DNA from: Psococerastis gibbosa
Lineage: Eukaryota > Arthropoda > Insecta > Psocodea > Psocidae
Length of the DNA: 64,000 bases
Assembly: GCA_963971405.1 (NCBI GenBank)
Contig: OZ020485.1
Coordinates: 39,863,469 to 39,927,468 of the forward strand
Direction: 5' to 3'
A program made the translations under genes and the position numbers. The notes under the pieces were generated by a model. It saw nothing but the letters and a program-made list of their open reading frames with translations, had not been told where the DNA came from and ran no database searches. Shown one piece after another: positions 20,601 to 31,810 of this stretch (the stretch's first letter is position 1; each line of letters starts with the position of its first letter).

Positions 20601-22589
20601 CCGACTGTGCGCATTCAACTTCCTATACAATACAATATGAACTACTTTATGAACTACTTGATAGGGGTCTTCACAATGTCGGTGTTATCGAGATATTCCT
20701 ATATAGTTAAGTGTGTTATTATATATCAAGTTAAGTTAACACCCGATAACCAAGCTTCCCAGCGTGTTATCGAAACACGCTTCTGAGTTGGTTAAACCGT
20801 GTTAATGTGTTATTTAGGTAGCGCTGCTATCGACGGTTGTTTGAACGCCGCCGCCATATTGGTTTCTGTCGGCTGATTCGAAACACGCGTTTAGTATTTT
20901 GAAACATTTAAAATGTATTATTGGTTATGTCAGAAGCAATACTCACACACGACGGTGATTTTGACGCTATCAAAAATAGAAATTCATTCTTCCTCCTCAC
21001 AAAATGTTCCTAGAACCGCCACTGCTTTCAGCCATGTCATTAATGGCTGCAGGGACAGGTACAATTAATGTTGATGTAAAACCTATGTACAGAGGGACGT
21101 TAAATAGAGTTCCGGCGGAACTTGGTGATTTTAACCTAATCACTGAGTACTGAACGACATACATTTACATCAATTTGTATAGATTGTTGCAAGCCATATC
21201 CAGGTACCTCGATCCAGCAAAAATCAGTTGGTCAATGACCAAAAATTCATACGGAAACAATACAAATAATGTCCGAAATTCATGGGGTTGTTGGCATTGG
21301 ACAAGGGCTATAGGCTACTATAAGAAGGACTAAGTCCATAAAAAGTCCTTCAAAAATTACTACTAATAAATAAATAACTAAAAAATAAATACTAATAAGA
21401 AGTTGGAGAAGAAAATTTTCCGACGCAATACGACGTTACTGGTACTGTACCTAGTTCATACATAAAGGGAATTTTTCATGGCTGCGATTCTCCAGGTCCA
21501 AATTAAGAATAAATTCAATTTACATTCTCACTTTTTTTCTTCGTCGTCGTTATAGCATCATTTTTAAAATTAGAAGTCAACGATGTCAAGGATGAAAAAT
21601 TATTAGGTTCCCAGATTAGATTTGCCGTAAGGGCCCAAGCCGTTGAAATCAAAGATGAGGAGGCTGTTAACAAACACGGACAATTCCAAGTTGTAGAATT
21701 TTTCAGGAGAGCGGATTTTCTGTTGAAAATTGCAATAAGTATATAACTAACCCTAGACTTCTCAGCGCTTCTGTGCGCAATCTGGCTGCTTTTGTCACTT
21801 TATTTTACAACGTGCAGGTGGACATTAAAATTTTCTGCAAGGGCGGTTCAAAACCACATTTTGTGAAAAAATGGAGTTGTCCGCGTTTGTAACCAAGCTA
21901 TTATGCCACCTTATTTGAATCCACAGCAGGCACCGATATCACTTTCTTTTGCTACCATTAAGGTTAGGTCTATGCTACTATGCTTTATTTAAATGTTTCC
22001 TAAAGTTCATAACTTAATTTTAGCCAACGTATAGGGAAGCTCGTATTGTATGGTATTACGTCACGTGTAACGCTCGAAGAAGGAAACTTGTAAATAGGTG
22101 TATTACATGTAAATTGGACGCAGCTGCTAACCCCGAACATTTGGGACTCCTAACTCCGAGTTAACGACTTGAAGAGGCTTAGATATTCGACGTCAAATAG
22201 TTTTTATATTTTGTTTATTGCAAACTGACCGTCGTTTATGGCCCCGTCATCTCTTGGAGGGGACTCTAAATGTACGGTACTCGATTCCAATAGTTATTTT
22301 GTTTTCGCGCCATACACTATATCTATCAGTCTGGCATATCTTCTTCCTGTTTTCTCAAGTTCAATTTTAGTTTTGTAGAATTTTATAGTACGATACCTTT
22401 GCATAGCTTGTATTAGGTATACTGTACGTACTATATTTATAACATATTGACCTTGCTAATTGCATATGTATGTTAGTGAGTCCAGCCGCAGATTGAATTG
22501 ATCCAATGAGGGTCTAGGACTGACCCTATATTTTGACCACTGCTCTGAAGGTAATGCACCCATTACAGTTTAGTTTGGGTAGACCTTAG
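20601..22589. other. Unannotated stretch
   Basis: Apart from the dispersed repeat at 21205-21365, no feature is recognised. 'gtgttatcg' occurs twice and 'gataacc' once within 20680-20780, without a clear larger repeat. Confidence 0.4.
21205..21365 (+). repeat. Dispersed repeat R4, partial
   Basis: Matches the 3' half of R4: 'cagttggtcaatg', 'acggaaacaatacaaataat', 'catggggttgttggcattgg' and 'aaagtccttcaaaaattac'. Confidence 0.7.
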
Positions 22590-22915
22590 GTAGAGTTTGG
22601 TAGAGCGGAAAAGTTGGCTTTGTGTGTCGTGAACAGAAGAATGAAAGCCGGCTGGTTGAAGTTACTTGACATGGTGCCAGTCCTCGCCGACAGAAAAATA
22701 TCAAAGAAACTCTGGGGTCGGGTTTATAAATAAGTGGTCAGACGATGCATGCTATACACGGCGCGGAGGGTTGGGCAGGTAGGAATCGAGAGAGAAACAA
22801 GGTCCATGTAGTGGAGGTGCGAATTCGGCGATGGTCATGGGGTCTTACCCTAGAAGACTGCTACCGAAATGAAGACATAAGAAAGGGGGAGATGACTACT
22901 GGTGTCAATGAGAGA
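22590..22915 (+). mobile_element. LINE reverse-transcriptase fragment, frameshifted
   Basis: The plus strand reads KLALCVVNRRMKAGWLK and KISKKLWGRVYK, and in another frame RIRRWSWGLTLEDCYRNEDI then RKGE. This resembles the stretch 'l..r.mp..lk.klyk.vvrp.mLYg...W' through 'mRmLRw..G.t..D..rNe.IR' of LINE reverse transcriptases. Several frame changes and a stop make it a pseudogene. The downstream sequence to 23150 is not recognised. Confidence 0.7.
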
Positions 22916-23159
22916 AGGTAGACTTGGCTAGTAGGGGCTCGTCCAGAGGAGAAACGAAACAACATTATTAAAACACATTCAAAACTTCCAGGACATCGCC
23001 CCATGGTATGATGGAAGATGACACTCCCTGGCAAAGTCAAACACGACTTGAAGACTCTCGCCCTATTCAGGGAAGACGCTCTCAACAGAGTAAACGTCGC
23101 TGCCGTGCCGCCGACCCTCCTTGAGGTCAGAAGCGACGTGAAACTTAGTAACTAAGTTG

Positions 23160-23226
23160 AGTTTCGAACCCCGACATTCCATTTCATAGTCCAGTACTTT
23201 GCCAACTGTACTATTCCTGATACACA
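23160..23226 (-). mobile_element. tRNA-like SINE head (family S3)
   Basis: The minus strand has GAATAGTACAGTTGGCAAAG (box A) and GGTTCGAAACT (box B) about 30 bp apart. Box A matches 56141-56160 (GAATCGTCCAGTTGGTAAAG), so it is dispersed. Spacing and stems do not support a functional tRNA. Confidence 0.6.
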
Positions 23227-23239
23227 CAATGCTTTACTG

Positions 23240-23524
23240 CAGGCGCGGATCCAGAATGAGACCAAGGAGGGGGTTAAGATGAAATCCGATCTTTTTTTTA
23301 AAAAAAAATAGGGCTGAAATATTGGGGTGTTACGCATTTTCAGAGCAATAAGGGTTCTATATTATAGGTAATTAATACAATCGAGCACAAGGGGGGCCCG
23401 GGGGTCTCCCCCTGGAGAAAATTGGTGAAAAATAGGACTGAAACAGTGGGGTTTTACGCATTTTCAGGAACCTAATGGGGGGGGGGGCTATAGCCCCCTT
23501 AGCCCCCCCGTAGATCCGCGCCTG
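23240..23524. mobile_element. hAT-like MITE, CAGGCGCGGATC family, 285 bp
   Basis: A perfect 8-bp duplication CTTTACTG lies at 23232-23239 and 23525-23532, with CAGGCGCGGATC / GATCCGCGCCTG ends that are exact inverted repeats. The interior carries a GC-rich module twice ('gttacgcattttcagag' and 'ttttacgcattttcagga') and an 11-G tract. CAG...CTG ends with an 8-bp duplication fit hAT. No transposase. Confidence 0.9.
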
Positions 23525-23570
23525 CTTTACTGTGATTCCACAATAGACAGCAGGTTAGCTTTCCCATTAG

Positions 23571-23825
23571 ACTCGGATCTGTACTTGATTAAGGCATGCT
23601 TTCACCTGTTTCAGTGCGTAAATGGTTAGCTTGTCTTAACTTGTCCATTATCGTTTGTAGCCGGTGTAGGTTGACATCGAGAACCTATTGCAGTTGGTCA
23701 ATGGCAAAATATTGATACGGAAACAAAACAAATAATGTAAGAAATTTATGGGGTCGTTGGCATTGGGACCTATGGGCCACTAAGTAGGCCTGGGTCCATA
23801 AAAGGCCCTTCAAAAATTACAATTA
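23571..23825 (+). repeat. Dispersed repeat R4
   Basis: Full-length relative of 9811-10035, with the same order of shared words including 'gtagccggtgtaggttgaca' and 'atggggtcgttg'. Confidence 0.8.
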
Positions 23826-24760
23826 CAATTTCAGCTTTCCCGTTAACTATCTATTTATTGTCCACGAGACGAATTAATAGAAGAAACCTACTTCCGTAGC
23901 AAGTAGCATCCTCCTCCAATATTCCAAATGGCAATAAGAAAATTACATACCTAACTCGCGTCTGATATCACATAACCCGAACCCCAATAAAGTGGCTAAA
24001 TTTTGATTCGGACTGAAGAAGACTAATGAAGTTGTGAACGTGTTCATCCAACCTATTCTACGCTCTTGAAGCTTGAACATAACAAGTCGCTGCCATTTTA
24101 ATTACAATATACTACAGACTTTCAGGTCTTCCCAATTGAAATTAAATTTATAAATAAAAATTGAATTAGTGAATTTCAAAAATTACACCGACTTAATCAA
24201 TGTTGAAGGTTTTTCCAATTAAACGAAAATTGATCGCTGCAAAACCCACTTAACTAGTTTGCCATATAAGTTGCTTATGTGTGCCAGATGGCAGGCTTGG
24301 CAATAAGAACTTTAGACCTAATAATACCTCTCTGTCGAGTACTATAGCTATATAGAGTTTCCAAGGCAGAGGTCGTGATGGTATGGTGAGGCGTGGCAAG
24401 CCCTTCATCTCGTGGGGCCTTGAGTTAAGTAGTCTGCCCGTATTGTGCTGGCAGCGTTACCGGACATGGTGGCTTTACTTCTAGCAGTGAATTTGTGGCA
24501 ATGACTGTACTGGTTTTACACTCCGATTCATTACGAATAATAATGATCTTGTTTTTTGGTCTATTGAGCTTGTAAAGCTACGCTCGGTTGTCAAAATAGA
24601 TTCCATTTCAGTTCAATTGTTCATTTCAATTTGTTTCACCTTTTCGGCCGTCAATCCTTTAATTAGATTATTAGAGTAGAAGTTTCGTTACACGCAAGTT
24701 TATGTAAAGTTGATTTCCAATAATTGCACTTCTCTATCACAACCAATTTGAAGATTTTTC
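23826..24760. other. No recognisable feature
   Basis: AT-rich sequence, except for a more GC-rich patch at 24360-24480. No gene or repeat partner seen. Confidence 0.4.
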
Positions 24761-24763
24761 TAA

Positions 24764-25147
24764 GGCGCCCATTCCATTGACCGGCTAGGGCTATTTCCAA
24801 CAACGGTGACGTGGTAGCAGACATTCAAGACTTAGGTAAGGTTTCCACCGACCTCGCATTGCAGAATGCAAATGACATTGACGGAAATTAGAATTTTTCT
24901 TTTTATAGAAATCTATTAAAATGTTTGTACTTAACATATCCCATGACGCCATTTTTTAATATTAGTTTATTTGTTTGTGATTTTACTGTATGATCATTGA
25001 TCAATTTTAACTATGGCATAGAGGAAAATAAACATTTCCGTCAATTCTGCAATGCGAGGTCGATGGAAACGCCACCTAAGTCTTGAATGTCTGCTACCAC
25101 GTCACCGTTGTTTGAAATAGCCCTAGCCGGTCAATGGAATGGGCACC
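24764..25147. mobile_element. Palindromic element, 384 bp
   Basis: Flanked by TAA (24761-24763) and TAT (25148-25150). The arms contain GGCGCCCATTCCATTGACCG, 'gctagggctatttccaacaa', ACGGTGACGTGGTAGCAGAC and 'attcaagactta', then a second internal terminus (GGTTTCCACCGACCTCG) and 'attctgcaatgcgaggtcg' on the other arm. It looks like one palindrome whose centre contains another; the loop is ~150 bp of AT-rich sequence. Confidence 0.85.
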
Positions 25148-25150
25148 TAT

Positions 25151-26021
25151 TGCGGGGATTCCACCGACCGGCTAGTCCAAAGAACTTCTAATATAATATA
25201 CTGGAAGTACCATTGGCGCTAGTGTCGCATGGTCATTTGATTTCCGCCATTTTTGGGCTCACAGCAGGTGGTATTCTGTATTTTATTTAAAAACTAAGAG
25301 AAAATACATTTTTGTTGCCCTGTTGTTATTGCCTATAATTTAATTTTGCATTTGCTACATTTTAAATTTCATAGGGTACAGTACAGTTGCTGTTTTGGAA
25401 GATTGAACTTTTTTGATGCTATTGTTTATTTTTAATCCACATAATTTTCAGCTATTTTGGGAAAGCATATTAATTATTATAAAGAAGTTAGACAGCCTAA
25501 ATATTTATTAAAGACACATTTTTTTTCGTTTTAAAAATTTCGGGTTAGGTACCATAAGATAACTATAGTTTCATTTGGCGCGAAAATGTGAGGCCAAAAG
25601 ATGGCGGATCTTCTATTGGCCCCCACTTCCGCAAGCAAATCATATGGAGGTGTAGGGGCTTGGCTAGGGCAAAATACAAAAACGGTGACGTGGTAGAGAC
25701 ATTCAAGACTTAGGCGGGGTTTCCACCGACCTCACATTGCAGAATGCAAATTAGAATTTTTCTTTTTATAGAAATCTATTAAAATGTTTGTAATTAACAT
25801 ATCCCATGACGCCATTTTTTAATTTTAGTTAGTTTGTTTGTGATTTTACTCTTTGATCATTGATCAATTTTAACTATGGCATAGAGTAAAACAAACATTT
25901 CCGTCAATGTCATTTGCATTCTGCAATGCGAGGTCGGTGGAAACCCCGCCTAAGTCTTGAATGTCTGCTACCACGTCACCGTTTTTGTATTTAGCCCTAG
26001 CCGGTCGGTGGAATCCCCGCC
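25151..26021. mobile_element. Palindromic element, sister of 24764-25147, split by an insertion
   Basis: The left end TGCGGGGATTCCACCGACCG pairs with the right end CGGTCGGTGGAATCCCCGCC, followed by TAA (26022-26024). The inner arms ACGGTGACGTGGTAG... (25680) and ...CTACCACGTCACCGT (to ~25983) match the sister element. Without the insert at 25176-25661 it would be ~385 bp, like its neighbour, with which it shares the intervening TAT. Confidence 0.85.
25176..25661. mobile_element. Insertion within a palindromic element arm
   Basis: The left arm is broken between 'ccgaccggctag' and 'ggctagggcaaaatac'; GGCTAG is repeated at both edges (6 bp). The inserted ends share degenerate inverted words ('tttccgccatttttgggctc' versus 'gaggccaaaagatggcgga'), suggesting a further TIR element. 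Family unknown. Confidence 0.6.
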
Positions 26022-26024
26022 TAA

Positions 26025-27540
26025 GTGAATAAATGAATAAGACTCAACTGAAACACAATAAAGTGTAATTATTATATTTGAAGCTAGTGCCGAAACCGGT
26101 CGCTTTTAATATATTTTAGTAATACTTGACAAAGTTATATTCTCTATTCCCGCTAAGATACCTTTACCTATACAAGACTTTAAAAATATTTTATTCCACC
26201 AGTGGCGATATGGTACAGAGACCGAGGCCAGTAAATACCAGACAAATTGAGCACTTCACAGTAACTAGAGCATATACAACAATTTTTACAAAGGCCTACC
26301 TATAGCGTCAAAGACATTTAATCAACTAAAATTACGGCCTGGATCTCTGACCACAAATAAATTTTCAAAATTTATTCGGGAATGGCTGATTGGACGGGAA
26401 TAGGTGGAATCTTTGTTTCAAATTATGGATTAAAAAGAATTTTTTCTGTGGACCTGTTATTAGCACGTAAGTTAATGTTAGTCGTTTTTCTCAAGGGTTT
26501 AATATTTTGTTTTTAAATTATTATTATTATTATTATTATTTTTAGTTTGTTATGGGCCATCTGGCCCTACAGTATTGTGTATTTGTATTTTCTAATACAC
26601 CTTATTTTATTTTATTTACCTACTATGACGTACTAGTATAAATTGAATGTGGAAACTGAAACTGAAATAGGAAAAATGAACGAAAGCATACACAGTATAT
26701 TAAAATGTTCGTCACAAGCAATTTTTAGTTATTTTCGAATTGCGTATATGGTAATTGTAAAAGAAATAGAATGAATTACAATAACAGCAGCTCTGCTGTC
26801 GTAGTATGAGTTTTAAAATACTTAAGGGATGCCGAGGACACACACAACTTTTGAAAGTTGGGGCTGTTCAAGGCCCTAGCCCCTATTCAACACGGTTCAC
26901 GTCCTTGCAGTTTGCATATGGTAGCCTACATAGTACATACAATCATGGAATTGAAATAACACAGTGTTTCGTTGTTTTTTTATTAATAATATGTAATAGT
27001 AACGTTATAATGTATGTATAGTAGTAACAGTATAATGTAACTGTAATTCAATACGTCTGGTTCTAGTGATGTTCAAGGAAATTACAAAATACTCGAATTA
27101 CGCATGAAGATCTGCCACAAAAATGTCGTATCTGCATACTATACCTTCCTCGAAAGGATTGCATGTCCACATCATTTAAGTTACAACTCACAATACCTAC
27201 TAGGAAAATCTATTGTTCTTTGAGTACTAACCTCAAGAAACAAATTGAAATTTGATTGGCTATCTACTGTCTTAAATTTAAATGTCACTTCGCCTGACAT
27301 AGGTCAGCCTTGCGTGCTTTTCAGGTTCAGAGGTCAAGCATATAGCGCCTTGTAATCATTGGAATATACGTTAGTCGAGCAACTGTCCATCAAGTTGATG
27401 TTCCATAGAAATTTTAATAATTTATTTCAATTTACCAATTTACCAAGCGGAATAAAGCTATTTCGTGTCTTAGTTTCGACCAATTTCAGTTCACGCAGCG
27501 AATCAAGTCCTCATTGCATGTTACTGTATACAAGGAAAAT
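26025..27540. other. Unannotated; dispersed CCGAAACCGGTC motif at 26091
   Basis: 'gccgaaaccggtcgctttta' near 26091 recurs as 'taccgaaaccggtcactgtt' at 57407 and in reverse at 31150. No gene recognised. The short ORFs at 26806 and 27359 have no recognisable similarity. Confidence 0.4.
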
Positions 27541-27692
27541 TTAGGGGGAGGGGGAGGGGGGGGGGGTCACAGGTTTTTTGTAAGTTTAAAAGGTAATTTT
27601 TTTGATTGAAAAGTTGAGTTTTTACAATTTTTTTTTTTACTAGGTATCTTATGAATTTACCACGAATTTACTCATGACCCCCCCTGACCCAC
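27541..27692. mobile_element. Truncated GGCGGATCC-family MITE
   Basis: Interior only: a G-rich tract, then 'tcacaggttttttgtaag', 'gattgaaaagttgagttttt' and 'actcatgaccccccctgacc'. It matches in order the copies at 41144, 56169 and 60747 but lacks both TIRs. Confidence 0.7.
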
Positions 27693-27775
27693 GATACAAT
27701 ATTATTACTAATATAACACTAAAGTGCAGAGACATTCACACATGGAGAGCGAAACAATGTCAGATCTTGGCGAAT

Positions 27776-28048
27776 CTAGTGTATTAGCCTAATTAGATGC
27801 TCCCGATAGCGAACTTTGAAAATTGCAATAAGTGAGGGAGATTCATTTATGTGGGTGGGGAGGGAGTTCCATAGGAGAACTGACGAGATGAGGAAGGAGG
27901 CATGAAAGGTTTGGGTTAAATGAGGCATAACAAGAAGATCGTCCCTTCGGGTATTGTAGTGAGTAGTAACGATTTGACAGAGGCTGAAAAAATGAAGAAG
28001 GAGAAGAAAAGTATAGGTGAATTTAGGTGAATTCATTATTTTAATCAT
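27776..28048 (-). mobile_element. LINE reverse-transcriptase C-terminus (family L8)
   Basis: An open 90-residue minus-strand frame contains TTHYNTRRDDLLVMPHLTQT, LLWNSLPTHINESPSLIAIF and KVRYREHLIRLI before the stop. 'WNSLP..i..s.sl..Fk......l' is the very common end of the thumb region of Jockey/CR1-type LINE proteins. The first ~20 residues of the ORF are probably not part of the domain. The upstream RT is absent, and a SINE lies just beyond. Confidence 0.85.
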
Positions 28049-28060
28049 TTATGCAATAAG

Positions 28061-28220
28061 TTTTTTTTTAAATAAAAGGTTAATGAACGTATCCGAATAA
28101 CCTCTTCAATCGCCTCACTAAGTCACCTAATAGGTACTTGTGTCGAGTTACGACACATCTCCGACCGCAAGATATGTAGAGACTCGCACAAGTACAGCCC
28201 CCTACCATCTTGCCACCGAA
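28061..28220 (-). mobile_element. tRNA-derived SINE (family S1)
   Basis: Minus-strand copy with head GCGACTTCGGTGGCAAGATG, 'tacttgtgcgagtctctaca', 'gagatgtgtcgtaactcgac', 'aggcgattgaagaggttatt' and poly(A) (T run at 28061-28069). Confidence 0.75.
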
Positions 28221-28509
28221 GTCGCTAGTACCTAGACCTAGAGAGAAGCTGCACCCTCCCCCTCCCCAAGTAATGAAAAAAATATTTAGAAGAGTAGTTC
28301 ACGACTTACATTTAATAAGTTAATTAGTTTTCTCTTTTTTTTAAGTTTTTAGTACAAATATTACTTTCAGTAGGCATACATACTCCATTTAGGTGCGCAT
28401 GCCTAAAACCCCTTACCCCCCGCTCCACCCAGTCCGAGAGCTGATTGCGTCCTTGTACCCTACTGCTGGTAAATCCAGCACCACGCATAGCCAAGTGTGA
28501 GGGACTGGA

Positions 28510-28955
28510 TCCTATTCTACAAGGATTCGCCTACCCTAGAAAACTCCCGAATGAACTATCGTCTTCGATGGCCAGGTGGTAACGTGCTTGTACTTGTGCG
28601 AGTCATTACACGCCATGCGATCGGAGACGTGTCGTAACTCAATACGGGTATTAACCTACATACAGAGGTGACTGAAGAGGTCAATCGGATACATTCATCA
28701 AATTGTTTGCATGCGATTAATCTTTAAAAAAAAAAAACTGAGAGTGGCTAGAATCGCTACTAACTTCGCTCAATTGCTTCGAGACCATCTCTTCGAGAAA
28801 GCTTTCTACACTGTCACTGAGACAGTAGAACAATGACAAGGTCAGAACTACCGGATGTTGATGATATTTTGACTATTTTACTTTATACTTTCTTGTCGAT
28901 TACATGTTGATATTCCTACTTGATTTTTATAATTTAACAGAATTAAACATTTATT
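28510..28955 (+). mobile_element. LINE C-terminal fragment (family L3) split by a SINE
   Basis: 'cctagaaaactcccgaatga' before 28563 and RVARIATNFAQLLRDHLFEK then AFYTVTETVEQ-stop from 28744 are the two halves of the L3 C-terminus. The 3' UTR ('gtcagaactaccgg', 'tataatttaacagaa') matches 14035-14140, then a TTTA-type tail. The SINE at 28563-28738 sits between the halves. Confidence 0.75.
28563..28738 (+). mobile_element. tRNA-derived SINE (family S1) inside a LINE
   Basis: 'ttcgatggccaggtggtaac' head, 'cgatcggagacgtgtcgtaa', 'gactgaagaggtcaatcgga', 'catgcgattaatctt', then A11. The flanking duplication is only about AACT/ACT. Confidence 0.8.
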
Positions 28956-30250
28956 ATTTATTGCACATGACAATGGGGCATGCGAAGTAAATGTGGTATT
29001 TAACAAAGGGTAAGTTATAGTAAATTAGTGGTAATTAGTTGAAAATTAATGTACCTGTATTACCGCAGACAAGTTACCTACGACACATTTCTTAAATGTT
29101 CATATATTTCAATATTGTATGCAATTTATGTATCATATCCCAATTCCGATCCCCCAAAGAAATGTCGCCGCGCCCACAATGTTGCCAGCAGTTTTAGTAA
29201 AAATGTCAGAATTGCTTTAGGCATTATCATTTCTATGCACCCCTCGAAAAGAAATGCCTTGAACGTATCAAACGCGGCGCACGAGCGTCTGGGGAGACCG
29301 ACCTATTTGTCCAGGGATACGGGGAACCAGTGCTGCCGTTCCAGTTCGTTGCTCCCTTTGGAATCCTCGACACGAAAAAGGGAATATGACGGTAATATTT
29401 CTCTAGCTAACAATGTTATCTCTGCAAGTTAGCGGTTTGTAAAGTAAATTGAATGACACTGGAACATCTACCAACCATTTCCATCGGATTGTCCTTGACA
29501 TTATGGACGGGGCTATATCTAATTTTGGCGATCTTGGGCAATCTGGGGAATAGTTGGTTTCTTCTCCCTATTAATGCCGCCAGGCTGGCACTGTAAGGCC
29601 GCAGAAGCAGAATTACTTTTGCCACTAACGTAATAAAGGAGAAGAAAAAGCCATCGGATATACAATCTCAGTTTAAGTTTAACTTATTAACTTATACAAT
29701 AACTTTGTTATTTTCATCAAAAGTCTTTACAGTTACAATTATCACATGCAGCAGGGCCGCAGCTTACGATTGGAAAAATTTGTGGAAAAAAGTAAGTAAT
29801 TCGTAAGTAATGTGTGTAAACCTTACTGTCTAATCTTCTAGTCTTAGTTTGTCGGTGTTAATATGTGTTTTTAAATGACTTCGAAATACGTTCAATTGGT
29901 GAATTGTTTTTACGTCTGTTGGTAGTCAGTTATAGTGCGCTAGTCCTAGGTACTTGTCCTGTTTTTGCTTGTATGTAAGTATGTCAGTCTCGTGAGGTGA
30001 AATGCGGTGTAGCCTTATGACTTTTTATTGCTTTTCCGTCTTAAGTTCCATTTGAATAAATTCCGATAAACCTAGGCGACTAAGCTAATGGCTAGTTTTA
30101 ATAGTTGATGAAGCAGTAAAATCTGGAATAGAAGATAAATAGGTGTCCAGATGGTCCCAAGTAATCCATACTCTGGAACACCCTGAATATATCTAATATT
30201 TCATTACAACGCGCATTAATATAGAATATTTCAATCAGTAATACTATACT
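28956..30250. other. Unannotated; more GC-rich block at 29130-29430
   Basis: A plus-strand ORF of 127 codons (29049-29432) starts in AT-rich sequence and shows no domain. The opposite strand is also largely open. I cannot support a gene. Confidence 0.35.
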
Positions 30251-30265
30251 TATGCCTTAGGCACA

Positions 30266-30555
30266 GGGGTGCAAAGTAGCAGGCCTCCTCGTGTTGCACC
30301 CTGGGTAACGCCAAATCTGCTACAGCGATCGCCTACTTCTCACTGAGAGTACCGAGCTTCCATGACACCAGCGATCGTCATAAGTCGTCAAAATGGCCCT
30401 TCTATGGGCTTTGACAATGAGCTCCGCGTCCTTTTTTGGAACGCGGGTGGCTTGAACCCGAACGACGACTTGGTGAACCGCTGCTGGGAAGCTCGGTGAC
30501 GAATGGTTGAACTACCACGTTCGGGCGTTGGATAAAGTAAGTAAAGTAATGTAAG
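30266..30555 (+). mobile_element. Retroposon, ~290 bp, with perfect 15-bp target duplication
   Basis: TATGCCTTAGGCACA occurs exactly at 30251-30265 and 30556-30570. Between them is a GC-rich unit beginning GGGGTGCAAAGTAGCAGGCC and ending 'aagtaagtaaagtaatgtaag', a (GTAA)-type tail. The long duplication and tailed 3' end are hallmarks of LINE-driven insertion. No tRNA boxes or recognisable ORF; it could be a SINE or a 5'-truncated LINE or mRNA copy. Confidence 0.85.
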
Positions 30556-30570
30556 TATGCCTTAGGCACA

Positions 30571-31539
30571 AGCTATTCTGCAACTATCCTCTCTTCTTAT
30601 TCCAATTACTTCCTTCCAGTTCCGATTTTAGTATTCTCATCAGTTCCTTATAATCTTTCATTCAAATTATCTGTTTACTGGTTTTTGAAAAATTGTGGGA
30701 AAGCCGGAGTTTTAGTGATTTGTGTCCCTTGTTGGGCTTGCTGGTCCTTGGCAGGTTTGACTAAGGTGTAGGTTTCGTTGCGTGAGCTATTTACTTTTAC
30801 TGCAGGCGGTCATACCAGTTTCCTTCTCAACAACACTCCCACCAAAGTTCACTGTTCTTTGCCATCCAGATATATTTTTAAAACTGCAAGACAAGTTATT
30901 ACCTCCTACAAGAGAAAGCAAGGATTTTTTTTTTTAATTTTTCGTTTTCGACAATTCGGTTTTGCACCCTACTACAATTAATTTATCAGACACCTGCATA
31001 GGATGGCATAATTTACTAAGTATGCTCCCATATGGATAATAAGGTATAAACATAATAGTCTCCTTAGTAACTTTGTAAAACTTGCTGTCACTCATTGTTA
31101 AAATTAACTTTGTATAGTTTTACGAATAAAATAAAATTAAAAATTCACAACCGGTTTCGGCTCACGCCATCGTCAAGTGCGATTGTAAACAGATAAAACA
31201 AAAGGTATGCAAGCTAAAACAAAATAAAACTCATTGTCAGGATAACACACAGCATCGCATAAAGTAAACAATTTAAATTGAACAATTAAACATTAATGTT
31301 AAGTTAATTTGAACAATGAGGGATAATAAGGTAAATAAAGGTTGACTTACTTAGGGCACTTCCCATCATCGCTTGAAAAGTCCCAGTAAGAAACACTGCA
31401 CGGCACTGGGACAGATTAGAGATACTTTTTAAGCGACGGTGGGCAGATGCAAGTGAAATCAATTTACAAATAAATCATTAAATAAATAAATAATGACTTC
31501 TTGTTATTTTTTTTTAGGCGCTGGATCCTTTCAGATATT
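30571..31539. other. Unannotated; CCGGTTTCGGCT motif at 31150
   Basis: Contains 'aaccggtttcggctcacgcc' (31150-31169), the reverse form of the motif at 26091 and 57407. No gene recognised. Confidence 0.4.
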
Positions 31540-31810
31540 TGCGCCATTAGGGGGGGGGGGCAAGGCCGAAATGTTTTTCGGGAGGGGTCCATCTGACGTA
31601 ACCTGAGGTGAGGTAACCTCAATATATTTAAAACTCCATTCTAACTAGTGTACACTGCAAATATTTCGAGAGGGGCCAGACCCCCTGGACCCCCTTCTGG
31701 CTACGGCCTTTGTGAGGGGTTCTGATAGGAGGTGGTGATGGTACTTCTTGTTTTATTACTTTACTAAGGTAAGCCAAGCTATAAAGCCCTCTCTTACACT
31801 CCACTAATGC
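31540..31810 (-). mobile_element. Mixed MITE and SINE fragments
   Basis: A G tract, then 'aacctgaggtgaggtaacct' and 'tatttaaaactccattcta', shared with 61685-61740 and loosely with the 0.9-kb TIR element. It ends near 'ggctacggcctttg', a CAAGGCCGTAGCC-type end. 'aagccaagctataaagccct' (31752-31785) is an S2 SINE tail on the minus strand. Confidence 0.55.

Noticed and set aside
29049..29432. 127-codon plus-strand ORF, possible exon
   Set aside because: No domain, no splice context, unremarkable start, and the other strand is similarly open. Too weak to call.
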